17,616 nt of DNA from Dehalococcoidia bacterium (GTDB lineage Bacteria; Chloroflexota; Dehalococcoidia; GIF9; AB-539-J10), in NCBI GenBank assembly GCA_023229725.1, contig JALNYR010000044.1, positions 1-17,616 of the forward strand. Direction: 5' to 3'. Below the pieces are notes generated by a model. That model had not been told where the DNA came from. It ran no database searches and saw only the letters and a list, made by a program, of their open reading frames with translations. A program made the position numbers and the translations under genes. This document shows, piece after piece, positions 6,796 to 14,129 of this stretch (position 1 is the first letter of the stretch; the number at the start of each line of letters is the position of its first letter).

Positions 6796-7881
6796 CTACA
6801 GTGCGGCGACGATGACGTCACCCATCTCCTTCGTCCCGACCTTCGTCTTGCCGGGCTCCATGACGTCGTACGTCCGATGCGTGAGGACCGACTTGGCCAC
6901 CGCAGCCTCGATCGCCTTGGCTTCCTTCTCCAGGCCAAACGTGTACCGGAGCATGAGCGCGACGCTCAGGATGGTAGCTATCGGATTCACGTCGTTCTTC
7001 CCGGCGTGCTTCGGAGCGCTGCCGTGGGCAGACTCGTAGAAGCCGAAGGCCTTCTCACCCTTCTTTGGAAGGCCGGCGAGCTGCGCCGAGGGGCCCATGC
7101 CGAGCGAGCCGGCCAGCGTAGACGCCTCATCGCTGATGATGTCGCCGAACAGGTTCCCCATCACGAGCACATCGAAAGACGAGGGCTGACGCATCAGCCA
7201 CATCGTGGTGGCGTCGGCGTACATGTGCTCAACAGCAACGTCCGGGTACTGAGCCGACATCTCGGTCGCTATCTTGCGCCACAGCTTGCCGGTCTCGGTC
7301 ACGTTCGCCTTCTCCACAGAGGCCAGCTTCTTGCGGCGCGACTGCGCCAGTTCGAAGGCGACCTTCAGGATGCGCACAATCTCGTGCTCGGAGTAGAGCA
7401 TGGTGTCGACGGCGTTGCGTTCGTTGTTCTCAACCCACTGCTTCTTGGGCTGGCCGAAGTACGCGCCACCTGTGTTCTCGCGCACAACGATGAGATTCAC
7501 GCCCTTGACAAGCTCCGGCTTCAGGGGAGAACAGCCTTCCATGCCGGGGAAGACGATGACCGGGCGAAGGTTCGCGTAGAGGCCGAACTTCTTCCTGATG
7601 ATGAGGACGCCCGAGCCGGCGCTCACGCCAGTGCCCGGGATGTCCCACTTCGGGCCGCCCGCAGCGCCGAACAGGATGCAGTCCCGCTCGCCGCACATTT
7701 TGATGTTCTCTTCCGTGAGGGTCACGCCGAACTTGTCAATGCTCACGCCGCCGATGTCGAAGTACGTGAGCTCGAACTGATGCCCGAACTTCTTCTCGAT
7801 GGTCTTGAGGACCTTCACGCCCTCGGCCATGACTTCAGGACCGATGCCGTCGCCGGGTCCTACTGCTATTCTGCCTTTCAA
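6796..7881 (-). CDS. Isopropylmalate/isocitrate-family dehydrogenase, copy 2 (NADP-type)
   Basis: Predicted 361-aa beta-decarboxylating 2-hydroxy-acid dehydrogenase. The catalytic and metal set is complete: R96, R106, R134, Y141, K191, D223, D247, D251. The cofactor pocket reads HGSAPKHAG with K291-H292, and THRTYDV gives Y338. These correspond to K344-Y345 and Y391 of E. coli isocitrate dehydrogenase, so NADP use is predicted. The substrate-side-group loop (85-94) is GVSAGSGVLI, quite unlike copy 3 (KEYSNFAVLQ) although the rest is about 87% identical. It starts with TTG at 7881, with AGGGAG 8 bases upstream. It lies between copies 3 and 1 in the operon. The family includes LeuB, isocitrate, homoisocitrate, tartrate and D-malate dehydrogenases; the substrate is unassigned. 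Confidence 0.9.
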   Translation of the reverse strand: MKGRIAVGPGDGIGPEVMAEGVKVLKTIEKKFGHQFELTYFDIGGVSIDKFGVTLTEENIKMCGERDCILFGAAGGPKWDIPGTGVSAGSGVLIIRKKFGLYANLRPVIVFPGMEGCSPLKPELVKGVNLIVVRENTGGAYFGQPKKQWVENNERNAVDTMLYSEHEIVRILKVAFELAQSRRKKLASVEKANVTETGKLWRKIATEMSAQYPDVAVEHMYADATTMWLMRQPSSFDVLVMGNLFGDIISDEASTLAGSLGMGPSAQLAGLPKKGEKAFGFYESAHGSAPKHAGKNDVNPIATILSVALMLRYTFGLEKEAKAIEAAVAKSVLTHRTYDVMEPGKTKVGTKEMGDVIVAAL

Positions 7882-7911
7882 TTTCCTGCTCCCTCGTCGT
7901 ATTCAAGAGAC

Positions 7912-7943
7912 GCGGCGTGTAGCTCGCATCCGCCACACGCCGC
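7912..7943. repeat. Intercistronic hairpin between copies 3 and 2
   Basis: A perfect 9-bp stem GCGGCGTGT/ACACGCCGC closes a 14-base loop, 30 bases upstream of the copy 2 TTG start. It has no T-run, so it is a structural rather than terminator-like element. Confidence 0.55.
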
Positions 7944-8012
7944 TGGAATCCTCTGCCGCCACCTTGCAGGCACAGCCGCCTTCCGCGGTGGCCACATCCC
8001 GTCCACCGGCTC

Positions 8013-8033
8013 AGAGTCTCGAGCCGAGGCTCT
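8013..8033. repeat. Second hairpin in the copy 3/copy 2 spacer
   Basis: AGAGTCTC and GAGGCTCT pair over 8 bp (one G-U) around the loop GAGCC. It is located about 33 bases beyond the stop of copy 3 in the leftward transcript. Confidence 0.45.
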
Positions 8034-8065
8034 CAGGCACGGAGTACAGACGCAACGACTACGAC

Positions 8066-9151
8066 CTACAGTGCGGCCGTAATGACGTCCCCCATCTCCT
8101 TCGTCCCGACCTTGATCCTGCCGGGCTCCATGACGTCGTATGTCCGATGCGTGAGAACAGCCTTGGCCGTCGCGGCCTCAATTGCCTTCGCTTCCTTCTC
8201 CAGGCCAAAGGTGTAGCGGAGCATCAGCGCCACGCTCAGAATCGTCGCTATCGGGTTGACATCGTTCTTCCCGGTGTGCTTCGGAGCGCTGCCATGCGCC
8301 GACTCATAGAAGCCGAAGACCTTCTCGCCCTTCTTCGGCAGACCCGCGATCTGAGCCGACGGGCCCATGCCCAGCGAGCCGGCGAGCGTCGATGCCTCGT
8401 CGCTGATGATGTCACCGAAGAGGTTGCCCATCACCAGCACGTCGAAGGACGTGGGCTGCCGGAGCAGCCACATCGTGGTGGCGTCGGCGTACATATGGTC
8501 GAGGGTGATGTCCGGATACTGAGCCGACATCTCGGTCGCTATCTTGCGCCACAGCTTGCCGGTCTCCGTCACGTTCGCCTTCTCCACAGAGGCCAGCTTC
8601 TTGCGCCGGGAGCGGGCAAGCTCAAAGCCAACCTTCAGGATACGCACGATCTCGTGCTCGGAGTAGAGCATCGCATCGATGGCGTTGCGCTCGTTGTTCT
8701 CAACCCACTGCTTCTTTGGCTGGCCGAAGTAGGCGCCGCCCGTGTTCTCGCGGACCACGATGAGGTCGGTGCCCTTGACGAGCTCGGGCTTGAGAGGAGA
8801 ACACCCCTCCATGCCCGGGAACACAATGACCGGTCGGAGGTTCGCGTAGAGGCCGAACTCCTTCCGAATCTGCAGCACGGCGAAGTTCGAGTACTCCTTC
8901 GTGCCGGGGATGTCCCACTTCGGGCCGCCGGCCGCGCCGAAGAGAATGCAGTCGCTCTTGCGGCATAGCTCCATGTTCTCTTTGGTGATGCCGACGCCGA
9001 ACTTGTCGATGCTCACGCCGCCGATATCGAAGTACCTGAGTTCAAACTGGTGTCCGTACTTCTTCTCGACTGCCTTGAGGATCTTCACGCCCTCGGCAAC
9101 AACCTCGGGACCGATTCCATCGCCCGGCCCGACCGCAATCGTACCTTTCAT
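8066..9151 (-). CDS. Isopropylmalate/isocitrate-family dehydrogenase, copy 3 (NADP-type)
   Basis: Predicted 361-aa beta-decarboxylating dehydrogenase and first of the three copies to be transcribed. Landmarks match copy 2: GPGDGIGPE, GGPKWD, R96, R106, R134, Y141, K191, D223, D247, D251. The NADP-type pocket is K291-H292 (HGSAPKHTG) and Y338. Loop 85-94 is KEYSNFAVLQ, with N, V and L where T. thermophilus isopropylmalate dehydrogenase has E87, L90 and L91, so the isopropyl-reading pocket is not conserved. It starts with ATG at 9151 behind AGGAG; the open frame extends to 9256, but that part overlaps the racemase gene. It lies 28 bases after the racemase, consistent with cotranscription. The pairing suggests that the racemase supplies the enantiomer this enzyme oxidises. 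Confidence 0.92.
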   Translation of the reverse strand: MKGTIAVGPGDGIGPEVVAEGVKILKAVEKKYGHQFELRYFDIGGVSIDKFGVGITKENMELCRKSDCILFGAAGGPKWDIPGTKEYSNFAVLQIRKEFGLYANLRPVIVFPGMEGCSPLKPELVKGTDLIVVRENTGGAYFGQPKKQWVENNERNAIDAMLYSEHEIVRILKVGFELARSRRKKLASVEKANVTETGKLWRKIATEMSAQYPDITLDHMYADATTMWLLRQPTSFDVLVMGNLFGDIISDEASTLAGSLGMGPSAQIAGLPKKGEKVFGFYESAHGSAPKHTGKNDVNPIATILSVALMLRYTFGLEKEAKAIEAATAKAVLTHRTYDVMEPGRIKVGTKEMGDVITAAL

Positions 9152-9179
9152 CTTCGTTCTCCTTTCCACCTGTCGGTGG

Positions 9180-10466
9180 CTACAGATAGTGCATCGTGGC
9201 TTGCACGTCGAAGTACTGGTTGGTACCGTCCGGTATGACGGCGACGCGCGCCGCACCCGGGTGCTCCTTCTTCAACAGCGCCAGCACGTCATCCCACGTC
9301 CTCGCCCAGGTGACCGTCTCCTCCGGGGCCAGCCAGTCGAGACTGGCCCTGTTCTTGTACGGCATCTGAACGATGAACTTCTTGACCTTGGGAGACAGCG
9401 TCGGGGCTCGGTAGCCCTGACCGGTGGTGTGGTTGCCGAACTTACGGCGCAGGTAGTGAACAACCTCTCCCCACGGGTTGTTGGTGATGAGCACAAGGGT
9501 CCCGCCCGACTCGGGAAGCAGCGACTGCCCAATCACCTTGGCGATTGAGACCTCGTTGATCTTGGCGTAGCAGTTTGCGACGACGATGTCGGGGTGGTCG
9601 GGCGTCGGCGTCAGGTAGTGCCCGAGCGCCACCTTTGCTCCCGCGTAGTACTCCGCCTCAGGCTGTCCAACGAAGAGGGCCACGGTTTCACGATGGATAT
9701 TCAGGATGGCGTCGACCTTGATGTGCAGGCCGGACATCCTGCACGCTTCCAGCGTGTCCAGAAGCTGGGCGTTGTGCTCGTACCGGCCCATGCCGGTGTT
9801 GGCGTCCACGCCTGACTCCTTGCTCTTCGTCCTGACCGGGCCATGGTTGTGCAGGATAGTCTCGAGCGAAGCGATGCCCGGAAGGATGAGCTTGCCGCCG
9901 CCGCCGAAACCGCAGTTCGGATGCGGGACGATAGCACCGATACCGATCTTGAGGTCGGCTTTCATGAACTCGGCGTTGAGGCTGACCCGTGTCCCTCTGC
10001 TCGTCGTCCCCACATAGGTGCAATTCTCGTAGATGTTGTGGTTGTAGACATTGAACCGGGCTATGACGTCCTCACCCAGCTTCTTGGCGAACTCGAAGGA
10101 ACTCAGCGCACCGTGAGTCCCGGGAGCGCAGATGAACTGGATGTTGTCATCGGGAACGCCCGCCGCGGCCAGTTCCTCCAGCACGTACGGAACGATCTGG
10201 TAGGTCCTCGTGCCCCGGCTCATGTCATCGAACAGGATGACGACGTTCTGCTTCCCACGAGCCAGCTCGCGTATTCTCGGGCTGCCGATGGGATTGGCGA
10301 AGGCCTTGCGAAAGCCGGCGTCGTCCAGCGGTGGAGCGACGTGTCCGGCCATGCGACACTCGGTAACGTTCCAGCGGTCGGGGAACGTCAACTCCGCCTC
10401 TACATCGCCCCACCAGGCAAGCTGGGGCACGAACACCGAGTTGCCTTTCCGGCGCTCAGTAGTCAT
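9180..10466 (-). CDS. larA: LarA-family nickel-pincer 2-hydroxy-acid racemase
   Basis: Predicted 428-aa cytosolic racemase of the lactate racemase (LarA, DUF2088) family, which inverts the alpha-carbon of 2-hydroxy acids by hydride transfer using a nickel pincer nucleotide. Visible motifs are FDDMSRGT (79-86), APGTHG with H118 (LarA H108), VPHPNCGFGGGGK with H182 and K192 (H174 and K184, the pincer lysine) and LHNHGP with H208 (H200). All nickel/pincer positions are kept, so the protein should be active if the cofactor is made. The cofactor genes larB, larC and larE are not in this window. ATG 10466 has GGAGG about 8 bases upstream. It lies 32 bases after dctM and 28 bases before copy 3. Known homologues act on lactate, malate, phenyllactate and short hydroxy acids; its dehydrogenase neighbours favour a malate-like acid (inference). 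Confidence 0.9.
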   Translation of the reverse strand: MTTERRKGNSVFVPQLAWWGDVEAELTFPDRWNVTECRMAGHVAPPLDDAGFRKAFANPIGSPRIRELARGKQNVVILFDDMSRGTRTYQIVPYVLEELAAAGVPDDNIQFICAPGTHGALSSFEFAKKLGEDVIARFNVYNHNIYENCTYVGTTSRGTRVSLNAEFMKADLKIGIGAIVPHPNCGFGGGGKLILPGIASLETILHNHGPVRTKSKESGVDANTGMGRYEHNAQLLDTLEACRMSGLHIKVDAILNIHRETVALFVGQPEAEYYAGAKVALGHYLTPTPDHPDIVVANCYAKINEVSIAKVIGQSLLPESGGTLVLITNNPWGEVVHYLRRKFGNHTTGQGYRAPTLSPKVKKFIVQMPYKNRASLDWLAPEETVTWARTWDDVLALLKKEHPGAARVAVIPDGTNQYFDVQATMHYL

Positions 10467-10498
10467 TCAAGTTACCTCCAACATTCTGTGCTGTCCTA

Positions 10499-11794
10499 TC
10501 ACCCCAGGCCCGCAAACACCACGGTATTCACGACCAGTGACGGAAGCCACGTGGACAGGCTCGGGAGGAGCACAACGACGATGAGGAAGGCCAGGATTGC
10601 GAAGAAGAACGGGATGGACGTCCTGAACACATCGACCACCGGCAGCTTCGCGCATCCGGCCACGGCATAGACGTTGAGTCCCAGTGGAGGAGTCAGCGTT
10701 CCGATCTGAAGGTTCAACACGAGCAGTACGCAGAGATGGATCGGGTCAACGCCCAGCGCCAGGCCGAGAGGGTACACCACCGGCACGGTGAGCGCGAGAA
10801 TCGCCAGGCCGTCCAGGAAGCATCCCAGGATCAACCCGATGGCCATGTACCCGAACAGGAACGCGTATCTGGTCATGCCAAGGGTCATCGCCCACTCAAC
10901 CAGGTCCTGCGGCCAGTACATGTTGGCGGCGATGTTCTGGAAGATGCCGACGCAACCCAGCAGGAAGAAGAGCATCGCCGTGGTCCTCACCGCCGGTTTG
11001 GCGGCGGAAAGGAGCCCTTTCGTGAAGCGGCCCTTGTTGGCTATGTAGCCATACAGGATGGCGTACCCGCACGCCGCGGCTCCCGCCTCGGTAGGCGTGA
11101 AGATGCCGCCGTACAGGCCGCCGAGAATCAGCACGGGCAAACCGAGGCCGGGCAGGCAACGAATGAATGAGGTCCCGACCTTGTGCCAGCTGAATTTCGT
11201 CAGAATGATGTCCTGGTTCCGGCTCTGGAACATGTTGAGGGCAATCAGCAGCGAAGCCAGGAGAAGGCCAGGTATGACGCCTGCGGCAAACAGCACCGCA
11301 ATGGAGTTCTCGGTCATAATGGCATAGACAATCATCCACACACTGGGCGGGATGAGCTGCGCGAGACTCCCTCCCGCACAGACCAGCCCTGCCGCATACG
11401 CCTTGGGGTGGCCCACAGCAACCATGCGCGGTACCACGATCAGGGCGAGCGCCGAGGCGGCCGCCACGGACGAGCCCGTCAGTGCCGCGAGAATCACGGC
11501 CGTGACCAGACCGGCAGCGCCCATGCCTCCCTTCACCCACCCGAGGAGGCTGTCAGCAAACGAGAAGATCTGCCCCAGCAGTTGGGTCTTCTCCATCAGC
11601 ATGCCGGCGAAGATGAAGAATGGGGCGGCCATCAGCCCGTAGCCGTTCAGAAACTCGAAGAAGGCCGCCGGAGCGAGGGACGGGTCCATGTATGTGTACA
11701 CAATCATGTACAGCAGAGCCGAACCACCGAGCGCCACCCCGATAGGGGCGCCCACCAAGAGGAGCCCGAACAACACAATCAGCATCAGCGCCAT
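10499..11794 (-). CDS. dctM: TRAP transporter large membrane subunit
   Basis: Predicted 431-aa inner-membrane protein with about 12 hydrophobic segments, the ion-coupled permease of a TRAP system. It opens MALMLIVLFGLLLVGAPIGVALG and contains FFIFAGMLME, LTGSSVAAASALALIVVPRM, SLAQLIPPSVWMIVYA and NLQIGTLTPPLGLNVY, all characteristic of DctM. ATG 11794 follows AAGGAGG with good spacing and gives the usual family length. The open frame continues upstream to 12004 and overlaps dctQ, but that part is not membrane-like and is rejected. It works with dctQ and dctP encoded upstream, and precedes the racemase by 32 bases. Confidence 0.95.
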   Translation of the reverse strand: MALMLIVLFGLLLVGAPIGVALGGSALLYMIVYTYMDPSLAPAAFFEFLNGYGLMAAPFFIFAGMLMEKTQLLGQIFSFADSLLGWVKGGMGAAGLVTAVILAALTGSSVAAASALALIVVPRMVAVGHPKAYAAGLVCAGGSLAQLIPPSVWMIVYAIMTENSIAVLFAAGVIPGLLLASLLIALNMFQSRNQDIILTKFSWHKVGTSFIRCLPGLGLPVLILGGLYGGIFTPTEAGAAACGYAILYGYIANKGRFTKGLLSAAKPAVRTTAMLFFLLGCVGIFQNIAANMYWPQDLVEWAMTLGMTRYAFLFGYMAIGLILGCFLDGLAILALTVPVVYPLGLALGVDPIHLCVLLVLNLQIGTLTPPLGLNVYAVAGCAKLPVVDVFRTSIPFFFAILAFLIVVVLLPSLSTWLPSLVVNTVVFAGLG

Positions 11795-11924
11795 GTGTCG
11801 ATCCTCCTTCCGACACAGTCGGACACAGATGCCAGGCTGCTGTGCCGCCCGCCATCCGGCCGCAGAGACACCGCACTGGCACGACGGAAGGCTGAGAGCG
11901 CGCCCATCACCTCGATGGAGGGGT

Positions 11925-12479
11925 TCATAGCTCATCCTCCGGTGAAATGGGCGGAGCAATCCCCCGGAATCCCAGGTACGCGTGAATGAGACCGGTGACT
12001 GCATACATAATCAGGCCTATCATGAAGAACACCCAGAACGGCCAGAATGGAAACGACTGACTCGGCATCTTGATGCCCAACGCCTTGTACTGGGAGATCA
12101 TGGGCAGCCCCCAGATTATCAGCAACGTCAGGAACAACGTGGTGATGACGTCAGCAGTCGCCTGCATGAGCTGGGTAATACGAACCCGGCGGGGCGTCGT
12201 GTACTTTGGCAGCTCAACCATCTCTCTGATGAAGGTGACCGCTATGTGGGCGTGGCCCCACTCCGTGACGGCGAAGTAGACACATGTCCCCGTCAACACC
12301 GCCGCGACAACGAAGTCCTGCTGCCAGACGAAGGACACGCCGAAGACATACCTCCGGACGACCTCGAGTATGGCCAGCGCGGTACCGGAAATGAACAGGG
12401 CCATGGCCAGCGGAGTGCAGATCTTTTTCAGAAACTGATTGCCCCACCAGTTGGCCAGGGCGACGACGAATCTATCCAT
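11925..12479 (-). CDS. dctQ: TRAP transporter small membrane subunit
   Basis: Predicted 184-aa membrane protein with four hydrophobic segments, which helps present the binding protein to DctM. Typical DctQ content includes LEVVRRYVFGVSFVWQQD near residues 37-54, then WGHAHIAVTF. ATG 12479 follows AGGAGGG directly; the open frame to 12578 has no better start. A 130-base gap separates it from dctM, longer than usual in TRAP operons, and I see no gene in it, only a small CCGAC/GTCGG dyad near 11817. Confidence 0.92.
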   Translation of the reverse strand: MDRFVVALANWWGNQFLKKICTPLAMALFISGTALAILEVVRRYVFGVSFVWQQDFVVAAVLTGTCVYFAVTEWGHAHIAVTFIREMVELPKYTTPRRVRITQLMQATADVITTLFLTLLIIWGLPMISQYKALGIKMPSQSFPFWPFWVFFMIGLIMYAVTGLIHAYLGFRGIAPPISPEDEL

Positions 12480-12533
12480 AGGATCCCTCCTGTCTGTCTC
12501 CCCACATCCCCACCAGAAGGTCGCCACAGTCAG

Positions 12534-12572
12534 GTCTCCGGAAGGGAGTGGGTGACACTCCCGTCCGGAGAC
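12534..12572. repeat. Long hairpin between dctP and dctQ
   Basis: GTCTCCGG (12534-12541) pairs with CCGGAGAC (12565-12572), and inside it GGGAGTG pairs with CACTCCC around the loop GGTGA. This gives 15 pairs with only a 2x2 internal mismatch. No T-run follows leftward. Such hairpins after binding-protein genes commonly protect the upstream mRNA, so that binding protein exceeds permease. Confidence 0.7.
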
Positions 12573-12603
12573 TGGCAATCAACTCAGAACGGGTAACCGG
12601 GCG

Positions 12604-13713
12604 CTACTTCGCGTCCATGTGGACCGCGGTCCGGTAGGATTCGATGTCGGTCTTCTCCAGGGGATGAGTGCCCTTGGGGTACTTCGCAACCAGCGCCTCA
12701 CCCTCCGCTACGAAGGCGTCAATGAGCGTCTTGGCCGCCGGGTCCAGCTTGCTGAGGACGTTGTCCATGATGGCGGTGCCAATCGCGTCCTTCATAGCCT
12801 GCACTTCCGCCGCCGACGCCCAGTACATACCCGGTTGGCTGGGGTCCTGCGTGCCGTACTGTTTGTACGCGAGCATGTCCTCCGAGTACTGCATCCTCTT
12901 GAACTCGTCACAGTAGTACTCGATTGCCTCGGCCAGCTTGGCCTGCACGTCCTTCGATTGTTGAGAGTACCACTTCTCGCTCGTAGCAACCATGTAGAAG
13001 TCAGTGAACACGCCGCCAGCGCCGAAGATCGTGTAGTTGGGAGCAAAGTCCCTCACCTGGTTCCATCCGCCAACCGTGCTGAGGCCAACGTCCACGACAC
13101 CGGTCTGAAGCGCGCTGGCGAAGTCAGCACCGGAGATAGACATCGGGCTGCCGCCCAGCGCCTCAATCAAGGGGCCCTGCGTCAGCGTCGCGGACATCCG
13201 GACCTTCTTGCCGGCGAAGTCCTCGGGCTCGAGATACCGCTCGGGGGCCATGGCGCCACCGACCATGCTCTCAATCATCCAGCCCAGGATCCTCACGCCC
13301 TTCCCGAGCATGCGCTCCTCCAGCGCCTTTGCGACGGTGCCGTTCGGGTACTCCGCATGTGCGCCAACGGTTGTCAGCACCATCGGGATGGCCCAGATGT
13401 TGCAGTAGGGATCCCAGCCGCCGCCATCCGAGTCGACCCCGGCCAGTTCGAGATTTCCGGCTACGAGCTGGTTCATGGCCTCGATCGGCTTGTAGAGCGC
13501 GCCGCCCTGGTACACCTGTACCTTGGAGCCGGGAATCAGCTCCTCAATCTTGGGCGCCATCACTTCGCTCTCCCCGTAGGCGGAGGCCTGTACCGACCCG
13601 TGGTCAGTGGAGTAGCGGATCACGAGTTCTTTCGGAGCTTTGGCGCATCCCCCGGCGACGAGGGTCAGAGCCAGGGCAGCCAGCAACACGATGGACACGG
13701 CTTTCCTTGTCAT
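12604..13713 (-). CDS. dctP: TRAP transporter substrate-binding lipoprotein
   Basis: Predicted 369-aa extracytoplasmic binding protein (DctP family) that captures an organic acid for DctQM. The N-terminus MTRKAVSIVLLAALALTLVA is a signal peptide followed by GGC. C23 is the likely lipidated cysteine, indicating membrane anchoring as in Gram-positive-like or monoderm envelopes. The conserved KKVRMS block places R172, the arginine that binds the substrate carboxylate, and ALQTGVVDVG (201-210) is a family signature. GGAGG lies a suitable distance before ATG 13713. It is the first gene of the operon, behind a 290-base leader, and is set apart from dctQ by a strong hairpin. Confidence 0.95.
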   Translation of the reverse strand: MTRKAVSIVLLAALALTLVAGGCAKAPKELVIRYSTDHGSVQASAYGESEVMAPKIEELIPGSKVQVYQGGALYKPIEAMNQLVAGNLELAGVDSDGGGWDPYCNIWAIPMVLTTVGAHAEYPNGTVAKALEERMLGKGVRILGWMIESMVGGAMAPERYLEPEDFAGKKVRMSATLTQGPLIEALGGSPMSISGADFASALQTGVVDVGLSTVGGWNQVRDFAPNYTIFGAGGVFTDFYMVATSEKWYSQQSKDVQAKLAEAIEYYCDEFKRMQYSEDMLAYKQYGTQDPSQPGMYWASAAEVQAMKDAIGTAIMDNVLSKLDPAAKTLIDAFVAEGEALVAKYPKGTHPLEKTDIESYRTAVHMDAK

Positions 13714-14011
13714 CTTGTCCTACCTCCTCTCTGGATTCCTATCTATGGACGACCAATCCGCGATTGGCGTCGTGATTCTCAACGACGAGGTCGAACACCG
13801 GACACCGGATAATGACTCATCCAGCCTGCCAGCGGGAGTACTGCGCGCGGCAACGAACCCGTGCAACCGCTCCGGCACGTTACGTCGCCGCATCCCGCGG
13901 GACGCCTCGCCCCCTCCTCCCACTCTCCCAACTCGCACCACCCCCCTCCCCTTCCACATTACCACAGTGCCGTCGTCTCGTACAGTCGCACCCATGCCGT
14001 ATACTGCATTC
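13714..14011 (-). other. Leader region of the TRAP operon
   Basis: About 300 bases from the promoter to dctP contain no convincing gene. Read leftward, there is a purine-rich GGAGGGG-type stretch (complement of 13910-13957), a CCCGCGGG palindrome near 13893-13900, and a hairpin CCAATC/GATTGG with outer ACGA/TCGT pairs at 13749-13773, close to the dctP ribosome site. I cannot match it to a known riboswitch family. Confidence 0.5.
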
Positions 14012-14018
14012 AGCATAC
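13999..14018. promoter_or_regulatory. Palindromic operator, copy 2
   Basis: GTATACTGCATTCAGCATAC is the same dyad as 4625-4644 with one base changed in the centre. On the leftward strand its second base begins the TATGCT -10 box. It is placed to block transcription of the TRAP/racemase/dehydrogenase operon when a regulator is bound. Confidence 0.7.
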
Positions 14019-14041
14019 ACATTGCCGTGATACGTTGTCAA
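14012..14041 (-). promoter_or_regulatory. Promoter of the TRAP/racemase/dehydrogenase operon
   Basis: On the minus strand, TTGACA (14036-14041), an 18-base spacer and TATGCT (14012-14017) form a strong sigma-70-type promoter. Spacer length and operator position are identical to the promoter at 4602-4631. The leader to dctP is about 290 bases. Confidence 0.75.
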
Positions 14042-14129
14042 CGGTTCGGACAGCTGTGACACGATGGGACAGGCGAAAGGACGAGAGTCGGAGAAGCAGA
14101 GGCCGGCAGCTCGCCGTGCGGGTGCGGTG

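Larger units (their letters stand above)
5520..9151 (-). repeat. Tandem array of three paralogous dehydrogenase genes
   Basis: Three genes in the same direction repeat with a period of about 1,270 bases (starts at 9151, 7881 and 6614), including spacers of 184 and 181 bases. By my count copies 2 and 3 differ at about 45 of 361 residues (about 87% identity), with almost continuous DNA similarity. Copy 1 is clearly more diverged but aligns almost without gaps. Copies 1 and 2 also share a near-identical leader before their TTG starts. This is ancient plus recent tandem duplication; no insertion-sequence signature flanks it. Confidence 0.9.

Noticed and set aside
5496..8968. Long rightward open frames opposite the three dehydrogenase genes (387, 516 and 389 codons)
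   Set aside because: They mirror the codon pattern of the real leftward genes, cross gene boundaries and lack sensible protein features. GC-rich third positions keep the opposite frame open.
5520..9151. Dehydrogenase triplication as part of a mobile element
   Set aside because: No transposase, terminal inverted repeats or target duplications are visible; the repeat unit is gene plus spacer, as in simple tandem duplication.
11795..12004. N-terminal extension of the dctM frame
   Set aside because: It overlaps dctQ and is not membrane-like; ATG 11794 has a strong ribosome site and gives the normal DctM length.
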